Shown here piece by piece: positions 51,294-59,418 of a stretch of DNA of 64,000 nt. Every line of letters begins with the position of its first letter. Positions within the stretch are counted from its first letter, which is position 1. Source of the DNA: Chloroflexota bacterium (GTDB lineage Bacteria; Chloroflexota; Dehalococcoidia; Lucifugimonadales; UBA3495). Made by a program: the position numbers and the translations under genes. The stretch is from contig JAPPGG010000006.1 of NCBI GenBank assembly GCA_028875055.1, positions 54,927 through 118,926 on the forward strand, given 5' to 3'. The notes beneath the pieces are model-generated. The model saw nothing but the letters and a program-made list of their open reading frames with translations. It searched no databases and had not been told where the DNA came from.

Positions 51294-52155
51294 GCCTGCT
51301 GCGTCGGTAAGGCAGGGGGTGGCAGAGCTGACCCTGGCCCTCAGGGATGGCCGCACTCGCCTGGCCCATGCCAGCACCCGGCCGCCCCTGCAGGTGCAGG
51401 GAGTGCTGCACCCCGAACGGTCCCTGCCCGCGCTGGCCCTGGCCCTCCTGTCCAATCCCACCGGCGGCATATTTCAGGGGGACGACCACCGTATTTCGGT
51501 AACCGTTGACACGGGAGCCGCTGCCCACGTTTCAACGCAAGGCGCCACCAGGGTCCACGCCATGCCTCTGGGCCTGGCCAAGCAGCGCATCGACCTCGAA
51601 GTGGCGCCGGGCGGATACCTGGAATACCTGCCCGATCCCCTCATTCCTTACCAGGACTCGGACTTCCAGCAGCGCACTACCATCTCGGTGAGGCCCGGAG
51701 GTATCCTGGTCTTCTGGGATGTGCTGACGCCCGGGAGATTGGCCATGGGCGAGGCCTTCCAGTACCGCCGCCTGGCCAGCCACCTGGAAGTTCTCGGCGA
51801 GGACCGTTTACCCAAGTACATAGACTCCTTCGAGATTATTCCGTCCCGGCGCAATCCCCTCCTGGAGTATGTGGCTGGCCCGATGGTTCCGGAGCGCCGA
51901 GCGTACACCCTCGGCTCCATGCTGATCATCGCCGAAGGACGCGACCTGGGGCAACTGCGAGGGGAACTGCAAGATACAACGGCCGTCAACAAAAGGGTCC
52001 CGGCGGGAGTGACTTGCCTCCCCGGGCAAGGCGCCCTGGGTATCCGGGCCCTGGGCCGGGAGTGTGACGAGGTCCAGGAAATCCTCAAGAGGTGCTGGGC
52101 CAAAGCGCGGCGACACCTGTTGGGGGTGGGCATTCCCGACCCCCGCAAGTACTGA
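51271..52155 (+). CDS. ureD: Urease accessory protein UreD (UreH)
   Basis: ATG 51271 is supported by GGAGG 6 nt upstream and gives 294 residues; the frame continues upstream inside ureG. Matches include LSNPTGGIFQGDDHRISVTVDTGAAAHVSTQGATRVHAMP, GGYLEYLPDPLIPYQDSDFQQRTTISVRPGGILVFWDVLTPGR and the late GITCLPG-like VTCLPGQGALGIRALG. It is the scaffold that binds the apo-urease and UreFG. It ends the urease operon; no ureE is present nearby. Confidence 0.92.
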   Translation: MLSHPPSRPAASVRQGVAELTLALRDGRTRLAHASTRPPLQVQGVLHPERSLPALALALLSNPTGGIFQGDDHRISVTVDTGAAAHVSTQGATRVHAMPLGLAKQRIDLEVAPGGYLEYLPDPLIPYQDSDFQQRTTISVRPGGILVFWDVLTPGRLAMGEAFQYRRLASHLEVLGEDRLPKYIDSFEIIPSRRNPLLEYVAGPMVPERRAYTLGSMLIIAEGRDLGQLRGELQDTTAVNKRVPAGVTCLPGQGALGIRALGRECDEVQEILKRCWAKARRHLLGVGIPDPRKY

Positions 52156-52375
52156 ACCCGGTGGTATGTCCGCAGTGCTGGGGAGGCTGGCTTCCTTTTC
52201 CAGCGGATTCGGCAACACTCCACCTTTGAAACTGGCGGGAGAGGAGCGGCCGGGTCCGATACCTTTCGCCCTTCTTGTGGTACATTAGGATGTAACGGAA
52301 GCAAACGAGGCAGGCCAACCGGCGCTATCCCCTGAACTCTGCCACGAAACGGCGAGATGGGCGTGAGCGGCGACG

Positions 52376-52416
52376 CCGGGGAGTACTCCGAACCGCAATT
52401 GCGGTTGCCTCCCCGG
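52376..52416. promoter_or_regulatory. Large dyad upstream of the MFS gene
   Basis: CCGGGGAG (52376-52383) pairs with CTCCCCGG (52409-52416), and between them AACCGCAA-TTGCGGTT (52391-52406) is a perfect 16-bp palindrome. Placed 28 bp before a transporter start, it could be an operator or an mRNA structure that masks the ribosome site. Confidence 0.5.
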
Positions 52417-52443
52417 TAAACGCCTTCCCGACAAGGGGCCCTG

Positions 52444-53751
52444 ATGACAGGTAACTCAAACCGGGTATTCTACGGTTGGTTTGTCGTCATGGGCTGCTCG
52501 CTGGTGGCCCTCGGCACTGCGGGCACCCAGTTTTCCTTCGGCGTATTCCTTCAGCCGATGACGGAAGAGTTCGGCTGGAGCCGCAGCACCCTTTCCCTCG
52601 CCTTTGGCATCACCTTCATGCTCTCCGGACTCATGCGTCCCCTGGCCGGCTACCTGGCCGACCGCTACAGCCCCAAGCTGGTAGCCCTCTCCGGGGTGGC
52701 TCTCCTCGGAGTAATGCTGCTGATAGTGCCTTCGGTCAAGACGCTCCTGCAACTGTACGTCGTATTTGCCGTAATGAGCATTGGGCTGACCATGGGTGTC
52801 GGCCCCATTCTTACCAAGGTCATCAGCTCCTGGTTCTACGCCCACCGGGGGCTGACCCTCGGCCTGAACAGCAGCGCCGGGTCCTTTGGCGCCCTCATAC
52901 TGGTTCCAGCTGCCTCCGTGTTCCTGATTCTGTTCGACTGGCGGGACGCCTATTACTTCCTTGGCGGCCTTGCCCTGCTGGTCATCTTGCCCGTCGGCTT
53001 CATATTTATCCGGAACACTCCGCAGGAGATGGGGCTGGAACCGCTGGGCGACACCACGGACCTGCGGCGGCGCAGGGGCGCCAGCGGCGAGGACTCCACT
53101 CCCCTCTTCGGCCGAGACGCAACCTTCAAGGAGGCGTTGGGGTCGAACCTGTTCTACCGCCTCACCTTCGGGTACTTCGTTTGAGGGTACTCGATGAGCT
53201 TCGTGAATGCTCACTTCGTAACCTACGCCAGGGACCTGGGCTACCATCCCATGGCCGCCGCGGGGGCATTCAGTTTAATCGGGGCCGCCGCGGTCATCGG
53301 CAGCCTGTACATGGGGCACCTTTCCGACAAGTACGGACGGCGGTGGCTGTTGTCCGCCTCCTACAACCTGCGCGCCCTGGGGTTCGTGGTGGTCCTGCTG
53401 TCCATGGGAGTGCCGGCGCTGGGAATCCCTTCCCTGGGGCTGGGGACCCTGCTGGCCGGCGTACTGCTGGTGGGCTTTTCCTGGAACTCGGTGGTCAGCA
53501 TTACCGCCGCCTACACTTCCGACCGGTACGGAATCGGTAACCTGGGTACCATTTACGGGACCATGTTCGCGGTCATGCCCATCGGAAGCGGTCTGGGCGC
53601 TTTCCTGGGTGGCCTCTTCTACGACATCCGTGGCACGTACGACATCGCCATCTGGTCCAACATCCTGCTGCTGCTGGTGGCCATGGCCCTGGTATCCTTC
53701 CGGGGAGAGCGGCGCCCACCTGAGTTAAGCGCCGCCGGTGCAACTGCCTGA
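52444..53751 (+). pseudogene. MFS transporter interrupted by an in-frame TGA
   Basis: The frame reads as one 12-helix MFS protein of 435 positions (GWFVVMGCSLVALGTAGTQFSFGVFLQPMTEEFGWSRSTLSLAFG...; MCT-like) except for TGA at 53182-53184, codon 247, within helix 7. Both flanks continue in the same frame: LTFGYFV, stop, GYSMSFVNAHF. Relatives usually have Cys there, so TGY to TGA is likely. A GAGGG lies 6 nt before the next in-frame ATG (53194), which would allow translation of the second half. Sequencing error is possible. Confidence 0.8.
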
Positions 53752-53809
53752 TTCTTTTCCTGCCGTTTCTGCCCTTGCCGGGACAAGATTCCGCTGGACG
53801 GGCGGGCGT

Positions 53810-54670
53810 TTAGCCGCGCTCGCCAGGCCCGCCCCGTTCCTCTCGCCAGTTATGCGTAGGACGCCACCCCAGCAGGCGCTGCGCCTTGTTGGTGCTGATT
53901 ACGCTGGCGGCGCCCTCCAGGCCCTCCCGAATTTCCACCTGGTCTCCAAAGTTGTTCCTGACAAGGTCGATGGTGGGTTCCTCAAACCGGGAGGTGGGCT
54001 GGGCCAGCATCAACGCCTCGTACTCCTCGATGTCGGCGTCCAGGGCCAGAACGTGGGCCTGGGCCACGTCCCTGGCGTCGGCGTAGGCCCACATCACCAG
54101 CGTCAACGGGTTGTCGGGGGTGGGCGCCGGCCACGGAAACTCCGCCTGGACCTCCGGCAGGGCCACGTTGGTAAACCGCAGGCTGACCACCGTAGTGTTC
54201 GAATTGCGGGCTATCATCCGGCCAATGTCCTCCCCCACCTGCTTGGATAGGCCGTAGGGTTCGAAGGGCATCATGGGATGCTCCTCGTCCAGCGGCAGGT
54301 ACAGCGGCACGAAAGCGTCTCCCTCGTGGGCCCAGCCCATTCCGAACGCGCTGGAGGAAAACACTATCCGCCTCAGTCCCTGCTCCGCCGCAGAAGTCAT
54401 CACGTTAAAGGTACTGGTCACGTTGTTTTCGAAGATAAACCGGGGCTCTGCCCGCAGCGGCCCGGGAATGGCTCCCAGGTGGACCACCGCCTCCGCTCCC
54501 GTCAGCAGGTCATCCACCGCCCTGGCGTCCCCCAGGTCGCAACGGACAAACTCCGTCGGCAGGTCATCCGCTGCCAGCTGGTCCGTTGCCAGCACTTGAC
54601 GGCCCTGGTCCACCATCAGTTGCACTACCCTGCGGCCCAGTCTTCCCGCCGCTCCAGTAACTACTATCAT
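53810..54670 (-). CDS. NAD-dependent epimerase/dehydratase-family oxidoreductase
   Basis: The start is ATG at 54670 (GGAGG 8 nt upstream); the frame extends 36 nt upstream without match. The 286 residues have the Rossmann motif MIVVTGAAGRLGRR (TGxxGxxG), a D-LGDARAVDDLLTGAEAVVHLGAIPGP segment, and catalytic Tyr-Lys in PYGLSKQVGED. It is closest in style to uronate dehydrogenase or UDP-sugar epimerase relatives. The nearest neighbours (NHL propeller on the same strand) give no substrate hint. Confidence 0.85.
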   Translation of the reverse strand: MIVVTGAAGRLGRRVVQLMVDQGRQVLATDQLAADDLPTEFVRCDLGDARAVDDLLTGAEAVVHLGAIPGPLRAEPRFIFENNVTSTFNVMTSAAEQGLRRIVFSSSAFGMGWAHEGDAFVPLYLPLDEEHPMMPFEPYGLSKQVGEDIGRMIARNSNTTVVSLRFTNVALPEVQAEFPWPAPTPDNPLTLVMWAYADARDVAQAHVLALDADIEEYEALMLAQPTSRFEEPTIDLVRNNFGDQVEIREGLEGAASVISTNKAQRLLGWRPTHNWREERGGPGERG

Positions 54671-54747
54671 TCTCTTGCCTCCTGTGTGCCTCAGCCACAA
54701 GACCACGCCTGTGTCGGACGGGGACTATATTCTTCGCCGCAATCCGG

Positions 54748-55581
54748 TCACAGCCTAGCCAGTTTCTGGACGCGCTGGTTAGCGGTGTCAATGCCGTAAA
54801 TGCTGCCCTGGGAGTCGGTGTAAACCTGGTGCGCATTCTCGAAGGTTCTCCCCCGCGATACCAGCGTCCCCTCCAGGGTATAGATGCTGATGCGGGGAAT
54901 CTGGTCGGACACATACACCATCTGGCTGGCGTCAATGTGCACGCCCATTGGGCATTTGAAGTCGGTCCATTCCTCCAGAAATTCTCCGAGGGCGGTAAAA
55001 ACCTGCACCCGGTTATTCTCACGGTCCGCCACGAATACCCTTCCATCCCCTGAAACGCTGACGCTGTGGGGCACCCGGAACTCACCGGGCCCACTCCCAG
55101 GCTCCCCGAAACTGCCGGTGTAGTGGCCGGAGGGGCTGAAGCGGTGAACACAGGAATTTCCGTAACCATCGGCAACGTACAGCTCCCCTGAAGGTGCGAT
55201 GCATACATCGGCCGGGTGGTTGAAGGGCGCCTGCATCGCCGCCTGGTCCCGAATGCCCAGCGACCGCTGCAGGTTTCCCGACGTGTCGTAGATCAGGACC
55301 TGGTGCGCGTCCCGGTCCACGAGATAGGCCGCGTCGTCCGGCCCAACGTGGATGTGGTGAGCCTCCAGGGGGACGCCGTTCTTGCGCTCCCAGGAGTCCA
55401 GGAGGTTCCCGTCCCGGTCGAAAACAAGCACCGGCGGCCCCTGTCGCTGGTACACGTACACCCGGTCCCGCGAGTCCACGGCCACGCCGCTGGGTTGCTG
55501 CAATGCCGTGCCCTCGGGCAGCCTCGCCCAGCCCGGCTGGTATTCGTACCTGAATTTCCCGGCACCTATGACTGGTGGCAT
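54748..55581 (-). CDS. NHL-repeat six-bladed propeller protein
   Basis: The start is ATG at 55581 with a GGGAGGG site; the frame is open for 97 more codons upstream but without match. The 277 residues show NHL blades: QQPSGVAVDSRDRVYVYQRQGPPVLVFDRDGN, NHPADVCIAPSGELYVADGYGN, RVPHSVSVSGDGRVFVADRENNRVQVF and so on. The family includes peptidyl-alpha-hydroxyglycine lyase and Ring-NHL domains, but no zinc ligands of the lyase are obvious. No signal peptide is seen, so it should be cytoplasmic. Function is unknown. Confidence 0.8.
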   Translation of the reverse strand: MPPVIGAGKFRYEYQPGWARLPEGTALQQPSGVAVDSRDRVYVYQRQGPPVLVFDRDGNLLDSWERKNGVPLEAHHIHVGPDDAAYLVDRDAHQVLIYDTSGNLQRSLGIRDQAAMQAPFNHPADVCIAPSGELYVADGYGNSCVHRFSPSGHYTGSFGEPGSGPGEFRVPHSVSVSGDGRVFVADRENNRVQVFTALGEFLEEWTDFKCPMGVHIDASQMVYVSDQIPRISIYTLEGTLVSRGRTFENAHQVYTDSQGSIYGIDTANQRVQKLARL

Positions 55582-55847
55582 GACCCCTTCCCTCCCGTGG
55601 AAATTTTGCCGGGATTTCGCGCGCCAGTGTTTCCCCCATTCGGTCCGGCACAAAACCCGGTGCGCCGACCTCGCGGCTGTACCTCCCCAGTGACAGTACA
55701 GACCGCATTGGGTCTCCGCCTGAAGTATATTATGGCATTCTCGCCAACCGGCGCTGTAACCCGGTATTATTCGGGCGCGACCACCAGGAAAACAGTACCC
55801 GCGAATGCCATCCCTACCTTCCCTGGGACCCCAAAGGAGGAGATGCA

Positions 55848-56258
55848 ATGTTTTCAGATATCCATCACGCAAGCTACCTCGTCCCCGACCTGGATGCGGC
55901 CATCAAGTCCTACTCTGAAATGTACGGCGCCAGAGTTACCGGGCGTGGCGCGGTGACCAACCTGGGCGAGGTGGCTTTCCTGCAGGCGGGGGACGTGGAA
56001 GTGGAATTCATTGGTCCTGAGGACACCACGGACCTGGATGCGGCCAACGGCCTGTGGGTGGTGCACCACATGGCCTATTCCGTGGAAAACCTGGACCAGG
56101 TGGTGGCCAGCCATCGCCAGAGAGGCTACCGCTTTCTGTCCGAAGAGCCCTTCACCAATTTCATGGGCTACCGCCTGATCTACTTCGACCCCGCGGACAC
56201 CGGCGGCTGCCGCATACACCTGACCGACGCTGCCACGCTGCGCAAGCCCGGCGGCTGA
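55848..56258 (+). CDS. VOC family protein (glyoxalase/bleomycin-resistance fold)
   Basis: This 136-residue protein has two betaalphabetabetabeta modules: HHASYLVPDLDAAIKSYSEMYGARVTGRG and VHHMAYSVENLDQVVASHRQRGYRFLSE. Metal-site His occurs at the start of both modules and an acidic residue in the GDVEVEFIGPED strand, like methylmalonyl-CoA epimerase or dioxygenase relatives. ATG 55848 has GGAGGAG 5 nt upstream. It is followed by a substrate-binding-protein gene 97 bp on. Confidence 0.85.
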   Translation: MFSDIHHASYLVPDLDAAIKSYSEMYGARVTGRGAVTNLGEVAFLQAGDVEVEFIGPEDTTDLDAANGLWVVHHMAYSVENLDQVVASHRQRGYRFLSEEPFTNFMGYRLIYFDPADTGGCRIHLTDAATLRKPGG

Positions 56259-56307
56259 AACACGCCGCAAGCCGTCCGAAATTACGCACCGGAAAGGCCG
56301 TGCTAAA

Positions 56308-56335
56308 CTGACCCCGACCCCGACGGGACTATAAG
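56308..56335 (+). promoter_or_regulatory. Promoter candidate before the substrate-binding protein gene
   Basis: CTGACC (56308-56313), a 16-nt spacer and TATAAG (56330-56335). Transcription would begin about 14 nt before the ATG at 56356, which has GGGAGG. Confidence 0.5.
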
Positions 56336-56355
56336 ACAAGACCGGGAGGAACCCG

Positions 56356-57294
56356 ATGCGCCTGGCCGTACCCGACCTGGTATCCAATTCCTACTTTCCT
56401 GCCGAGGCAGCCGTTGACCTGGGCTTCTTCCGCGCGCAGGGCATAGATGCGGACCTGGAGCTGATTTCTCCGGCCGGTCAGACCATGGAAGCGCTTCGAA
56501 ACGGCCACGTGGACTTCGTGGCGGGTCCGGCTCACGCCACTCTCCTGGCTTTCCCCGGTTGGCGTGGCGGCAGGCTGCTGGCCGCCTTGTCCCAGCATAC
56601 CTACTGGATGCTGGTGCTACGTGCGGACCTGGATTTCGTACCTGGCGACGTGCAGGCAGTCCGGGGCCTGCGCATCGGCGCGGCGCCCGGTCCCGATGCC
56701 GCCCTGCGCCGCATGCTGGCCGACGCCGCCATTGACCCGGCGCGCGACGGGGTAGAGCTGGCGCCGGTCCCCGGTTCCGGGGACCCGGGGATTTCCTTTG
56801 GCGTCCACGCCGCCCGCGCGCTGGAGGAAGGAATCATCGATGGTTTCTGGGCCAATGCAATGGGTGCGGAGGTTGCCGTAAGGAGCGGCGCAGGAGCAGT
56901 GGCCCTCGACCCCCGACAGGGGCTGGGTCCGCCGACAGCCAGGGACTATACCTTTCCCGCCCTGGTGGCGTCGGAGCGGCTGATCGAACAGAATCCCGCC
57001 GCCGCGGAAGGCGCGATTCGGGCAATAATGCAGGCGCAAAAGGCGCTGCGGGCTGACCCGGTCCTGGCAGGCGAGGTGGGCAGGCGCCTGTTCCCCCCGG
57101 ACGAGGCCGGCCTGATTGTCGATCTGGTCCGACGGGACTCCCCCTACTATTCCGCCGCCATCCCTCCCGGCGCGGTCGCCAGTCTCAATGAGTTCGCCCG
57201 CCACGTGGGGCTGCTGGATGAGGACGTGCCTTACGAGAGCGTAGTCGCCACCGAGTTTGCCCGCCTCTGGTCCGAATCGCAGGAGCCCCGATGA
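56356..57294 (+). CDS. ABC-transporter-type substrate-binding protein (NMT1/THI5-like), no signal peptide
   Basis: This 312-residue protein matches SsuA/TauA/NMT1 type II binding proteins (VSNSYFPAEAAVDLGFFRAQGIDADLELISPAGQTMEALRNGHVDFVAGPAHATLLAF; a later RLIEQNPAAAEGAIRAIMQAQKAL). It begins directly with the mature fold; no signal peptide or lipobox is seen, and no permease or ATPase gene is near. The stop overlaps the start of the FMN oxidoreductase (ATGA), so the two are made together. It may act in the cytoplasm as a sensor or as an enzyme-like THI5 relative. Confidence 0.8.
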   Translation: MRLAVPDLVSNSYFPAEAAVDLGFFRAQGIDADLELISPAGQTMEALRNGHVDFVAGPAHATLLAFPGWRGGRLLAALSQHTYWMLVLRADLDFVPGDVQAVRGLRIGAAPGPDAALRRMLADAAIDPARDGVELAPVPGSGDPGISFGVHAARALEEGIIDGFWANAMGAEVAVRSGAGAVALDPRQGLGPPTARDYTFPALVASERLIEQNPAAAEGAIRAIMQAQKALRADPVLAGEVGRRLFPPDEAGLIVDLVRRDSPYYSAAIPPGAVASLNEFARHVGLLDEDVPYESVVATEFARLWSESQEPR

Positions 57295-58283
57295 AAGTAG
57301 ATATTCGCGTGCCCGTGGGACTGCCCATACCCGATACCGCTGATTTCATCGCCCGTTGTGAAGCAGCCGGGTTTAACGGTGTGGGAGTCCACGATCACCA
57401 GCACAGCGGAAGGGACGTTTACCTGACGCTGGCCCTGGCCGCCCAGCGAACTTCCCAGTTGACCCTCTACCCCGCTACCTCCAACCCCGTCACCCGGCAC
57501 GCCATGGTGCTGGCGTCCCTGGCCCACTCACTGGAAGAAATCGCCCCCGAGCGTGTCCGCCTGACCGTGGCTCCCGGCTATCTGGCTGTGGGCAGCATTG
57601 GCCGGCCCCGGGCAACGGTAGCGTCCATGCGCCGGGCCGTCCTGGCCATTCGCAGCCTGCTTCGGGGAGAATCGGTGGAATTCAACGGGGTGGCAACTCG
57701 CTTGCGCAACCGCAGCGACCGGCCCACCCCCGTCTTTATGACTGCAGCGGGCCCCAGGATGGTGGAACTGGCGGGAGAGGTGGCCGACGGAGCCCTGCTG
57801 CTGGTGGGACTCCATCCCAGAGCCGTTGAAGCCGCCCGTCGCAGGCTGGCGGCGGGGGCGGCCCGTTCCCGACGCAGCCTGGAGCATTTCCGGACTATTT
57901 TCATCACACCGACCACGGTCTCTTCCGATGGGGCAGCGGCGCGCCGTTTTCCCCAGCAGCGCTTCCGGCCCGACCAGCCCTACCTAATGTACCCCAGCGA
58001 TTCCAACCTCTTCTGGCTGCGGGAAGCGGGAATAGACCTGGCCGACGACTTTGTCCCCGAGAGCATCTCCGATGAACAGGCAGGGCGGATCTGCGACGCC
58101 CTTGGTCTCTTCGGCACGCCCGAAGAGTGCCTGGAGCGGCTGAGGAGGGCCAGGGGTGAGTCGGGAATAGACCACGTGTTCATATTTCCCACCCATACCC
58201 TGGAGGGCGGCTACGACATGCCGAGTCGCGAGGTGGAAATCTTCGGCGACACCATCATTCCGGGCCTTGCCCCTCTGACCTGA
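57291..58283 (+). CDS. LLM class flavin- or F420-dependent oxidoreductase
   Basis: The 330 residues resemble the methylenetetrahydromethanopterin-reductase-like branch: RVPVGLPIPDTADFIARCEAAGFNGVGVHDHQHSG, LTLYPATSNPVTRHAMVLASLAHSLEEIAPERVRLTVAPG, and MTAAGPRMVELAGEVADGALLLVG. It is the third oxidoreductase of this superfamily in the window and the only one coupled to a binding protein. Gene pairing suggests it attacks the ligand of that protein. Confidence 0.88.
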   Translation: MKVDIRVPVGLPIPDTADFIARCEAAGFNGVGVHDHQHSGRDVYLTLALAAQRTSQLTLYPATSNPVTRHAMVLASLAHSLEEIAPERVRLTVAPGYLAVGSIGRPRATVASMRRAVLAIRSLLRGESVEFNGVATRLRNRSDRPTPVFMTAAGPRMVELAGEVADGALLLVGLHPRAVEAARRRLAAGAARSRRSLEHFRTIFITPTTVSSDGAAARRFPQQRFRPDQPYLMYPSDSNLFWLREAGIDLADDFVPESISDEQAGRICDALGLFGTPEECLERLRRARGESGIDHVFIFPTHTLEGGYDMPSREVEIFGDTIIPGLAPLT

Positions 58284-58438
58284 CTCCCTCGGAGCGGGCC
58301 GGCCGCACCCGGACGGCTGCTCCTCCCGGAGGCCACCGGCCAACGGGTTGTTGCCCATTGGCGGGTTCTCCCGGCTACCGGTTCACCGCCACCGGCTATT
58401 CCCCTTGTGGGAGGGGGGGTGTGGGGCACTTTCTTGAT

Positions 58439-59185
58439 TTAGCCCAGGTACCGCTTCAGGAACCGGCACCAGTCATCGACCGCCTCGGGCGACGACCTGC
58501 CGTGCGGCCCCGTGTAGCAGACCATTCGCTTGTCGGCAGAGCCAATCAAGTCAAAGAGGTCGCACTGAGACTCCCGCGCGAAAAGCTCGTCGTCCCACTG
58601 GAGGTGAAAGAACACCGGGACATTCACGTTGGGAGCATCCCGCCGGAACCGGTCTCCCAGGGCGTCGTTGGCATCCGCGCCGCCGCGCCTCTGCAGGGCG
58701 TTCTTGCCCAGGGCGGCGCAGCGTAGCCGGTCGCCCTCCGCCGCCACGAAAGGCAGCCCGAAACGGCAACCCATGGAAAAGCCCGCGTACCCGACCCGGT
58801 TCTCGTCAATTGCGTCCATGCCGGCAAAGCAGTCCAGGGTGGCGGTCCAATCACCGACCATGCCGTCGATAATGCTGTCAAACCCTTTCTCTGCGTACAG
58901 GTCCTCCAGCCGCGGCCCCTGCCGGCCACCGTGGGCGGGGCCGTCAATGGCCACCATGGCGTACTGCGAAACCCCGGCCAACCGCCGGCCCAGCATCACC
59001 GCCCTGGAAACTCGCTTGTGGCCGCTGCCTCCGTGCCCGAACAATACCAGTGGGACTGGCTCCTCTGCCTCTTCCGGCATCCACACAATTCCCGGTATAG
59101 CGCCGGCCTCGGTCTCAATAACAAACTCTCGTTCCACGATTTGCCCCTCGTTCAGGGCTTCTCCCACCCATTCCAGCGTACCCAT
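58439..59185 (-). CDS. Alpha/beta-hydrolase (dienelactone-hydrolase-like)
   Basis: The start is ATG at 59185 (AGGAGG 8 nt upstream). The 248 residues have the oxyanion stretch VLFGHGGSGHKR, a nucleophile elbow GYAGFSMGCRFG with Ser, and a late Asp/His region HLQWDDELFA... YTGPHGRSSPEAVDDW (DxE and H). The family hydrolyses ester or lactone bonds. On the minus strand a TATAAT box near 59253-59248 may be its -10. It converges with the oxidoreductase gene across a 155-bp gap. Confidence 0.83.
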   Translation of the reverse strand: MGTLEWVGEALNEGQIVEREFVIETEAGAIPGIVWMPEEAEEPVPLVLFGHGGSGHKRVSRAVMLGRRLAGVSQYAMVAIDGPAHGGRQGPRLEDLYAEKGFDSIIDGMVGDWTATLDCFAGMDAIDENRVGYAGFSMGCRFGLPFVAAEGDRLRCAALGKNALQRRGGADANDALGDRFRRDAPNVNVPVFFHLQWDDELFARESQCDLFDLIGSADKRMVCYTGPHGRSSPEAVDDWCRFLKRYLG

Positions 59186-59418
59186 TCCATCTTCCTCCTC
59201 TGACAGGGCTGGCTTCCCCGACTTCAACCCCGTAACAGGTTGACATGATTATAGACTCTTCGCCCCGGTGGAGCGGCAACCGGAATTTCGACTCGCGCGC
59301 GTCATTCCGCCGAAGGCCGGCGCCAGGCCTCCCTCCCCGATTGCTGCTCTCTCCCGTTGGCGTCAAAATCCACAACCAGGCCTAACTGTGCATCGTTGCC
59401 TGATGTTAAAATGTTCGC

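Noticed and set aside
52280..52440. Possible SRP RNA or riboswitch upstream of the MFS gene (CCCCTGAACTCTGCCA wording)
   Set aside because: The GGAAG..AGCAG tetraloop context of SRP RNA is not in the right place, and no known riboswitch core fits; only the dyad at 52376 is kept.
53182..53184. TGA as selenocysteine in the MFS transporter
   Set aside because: No SECIS-like hairpin is evident right after the TGA, MFS proteins are not known selenoproteins, and no sel genes are present in the window.
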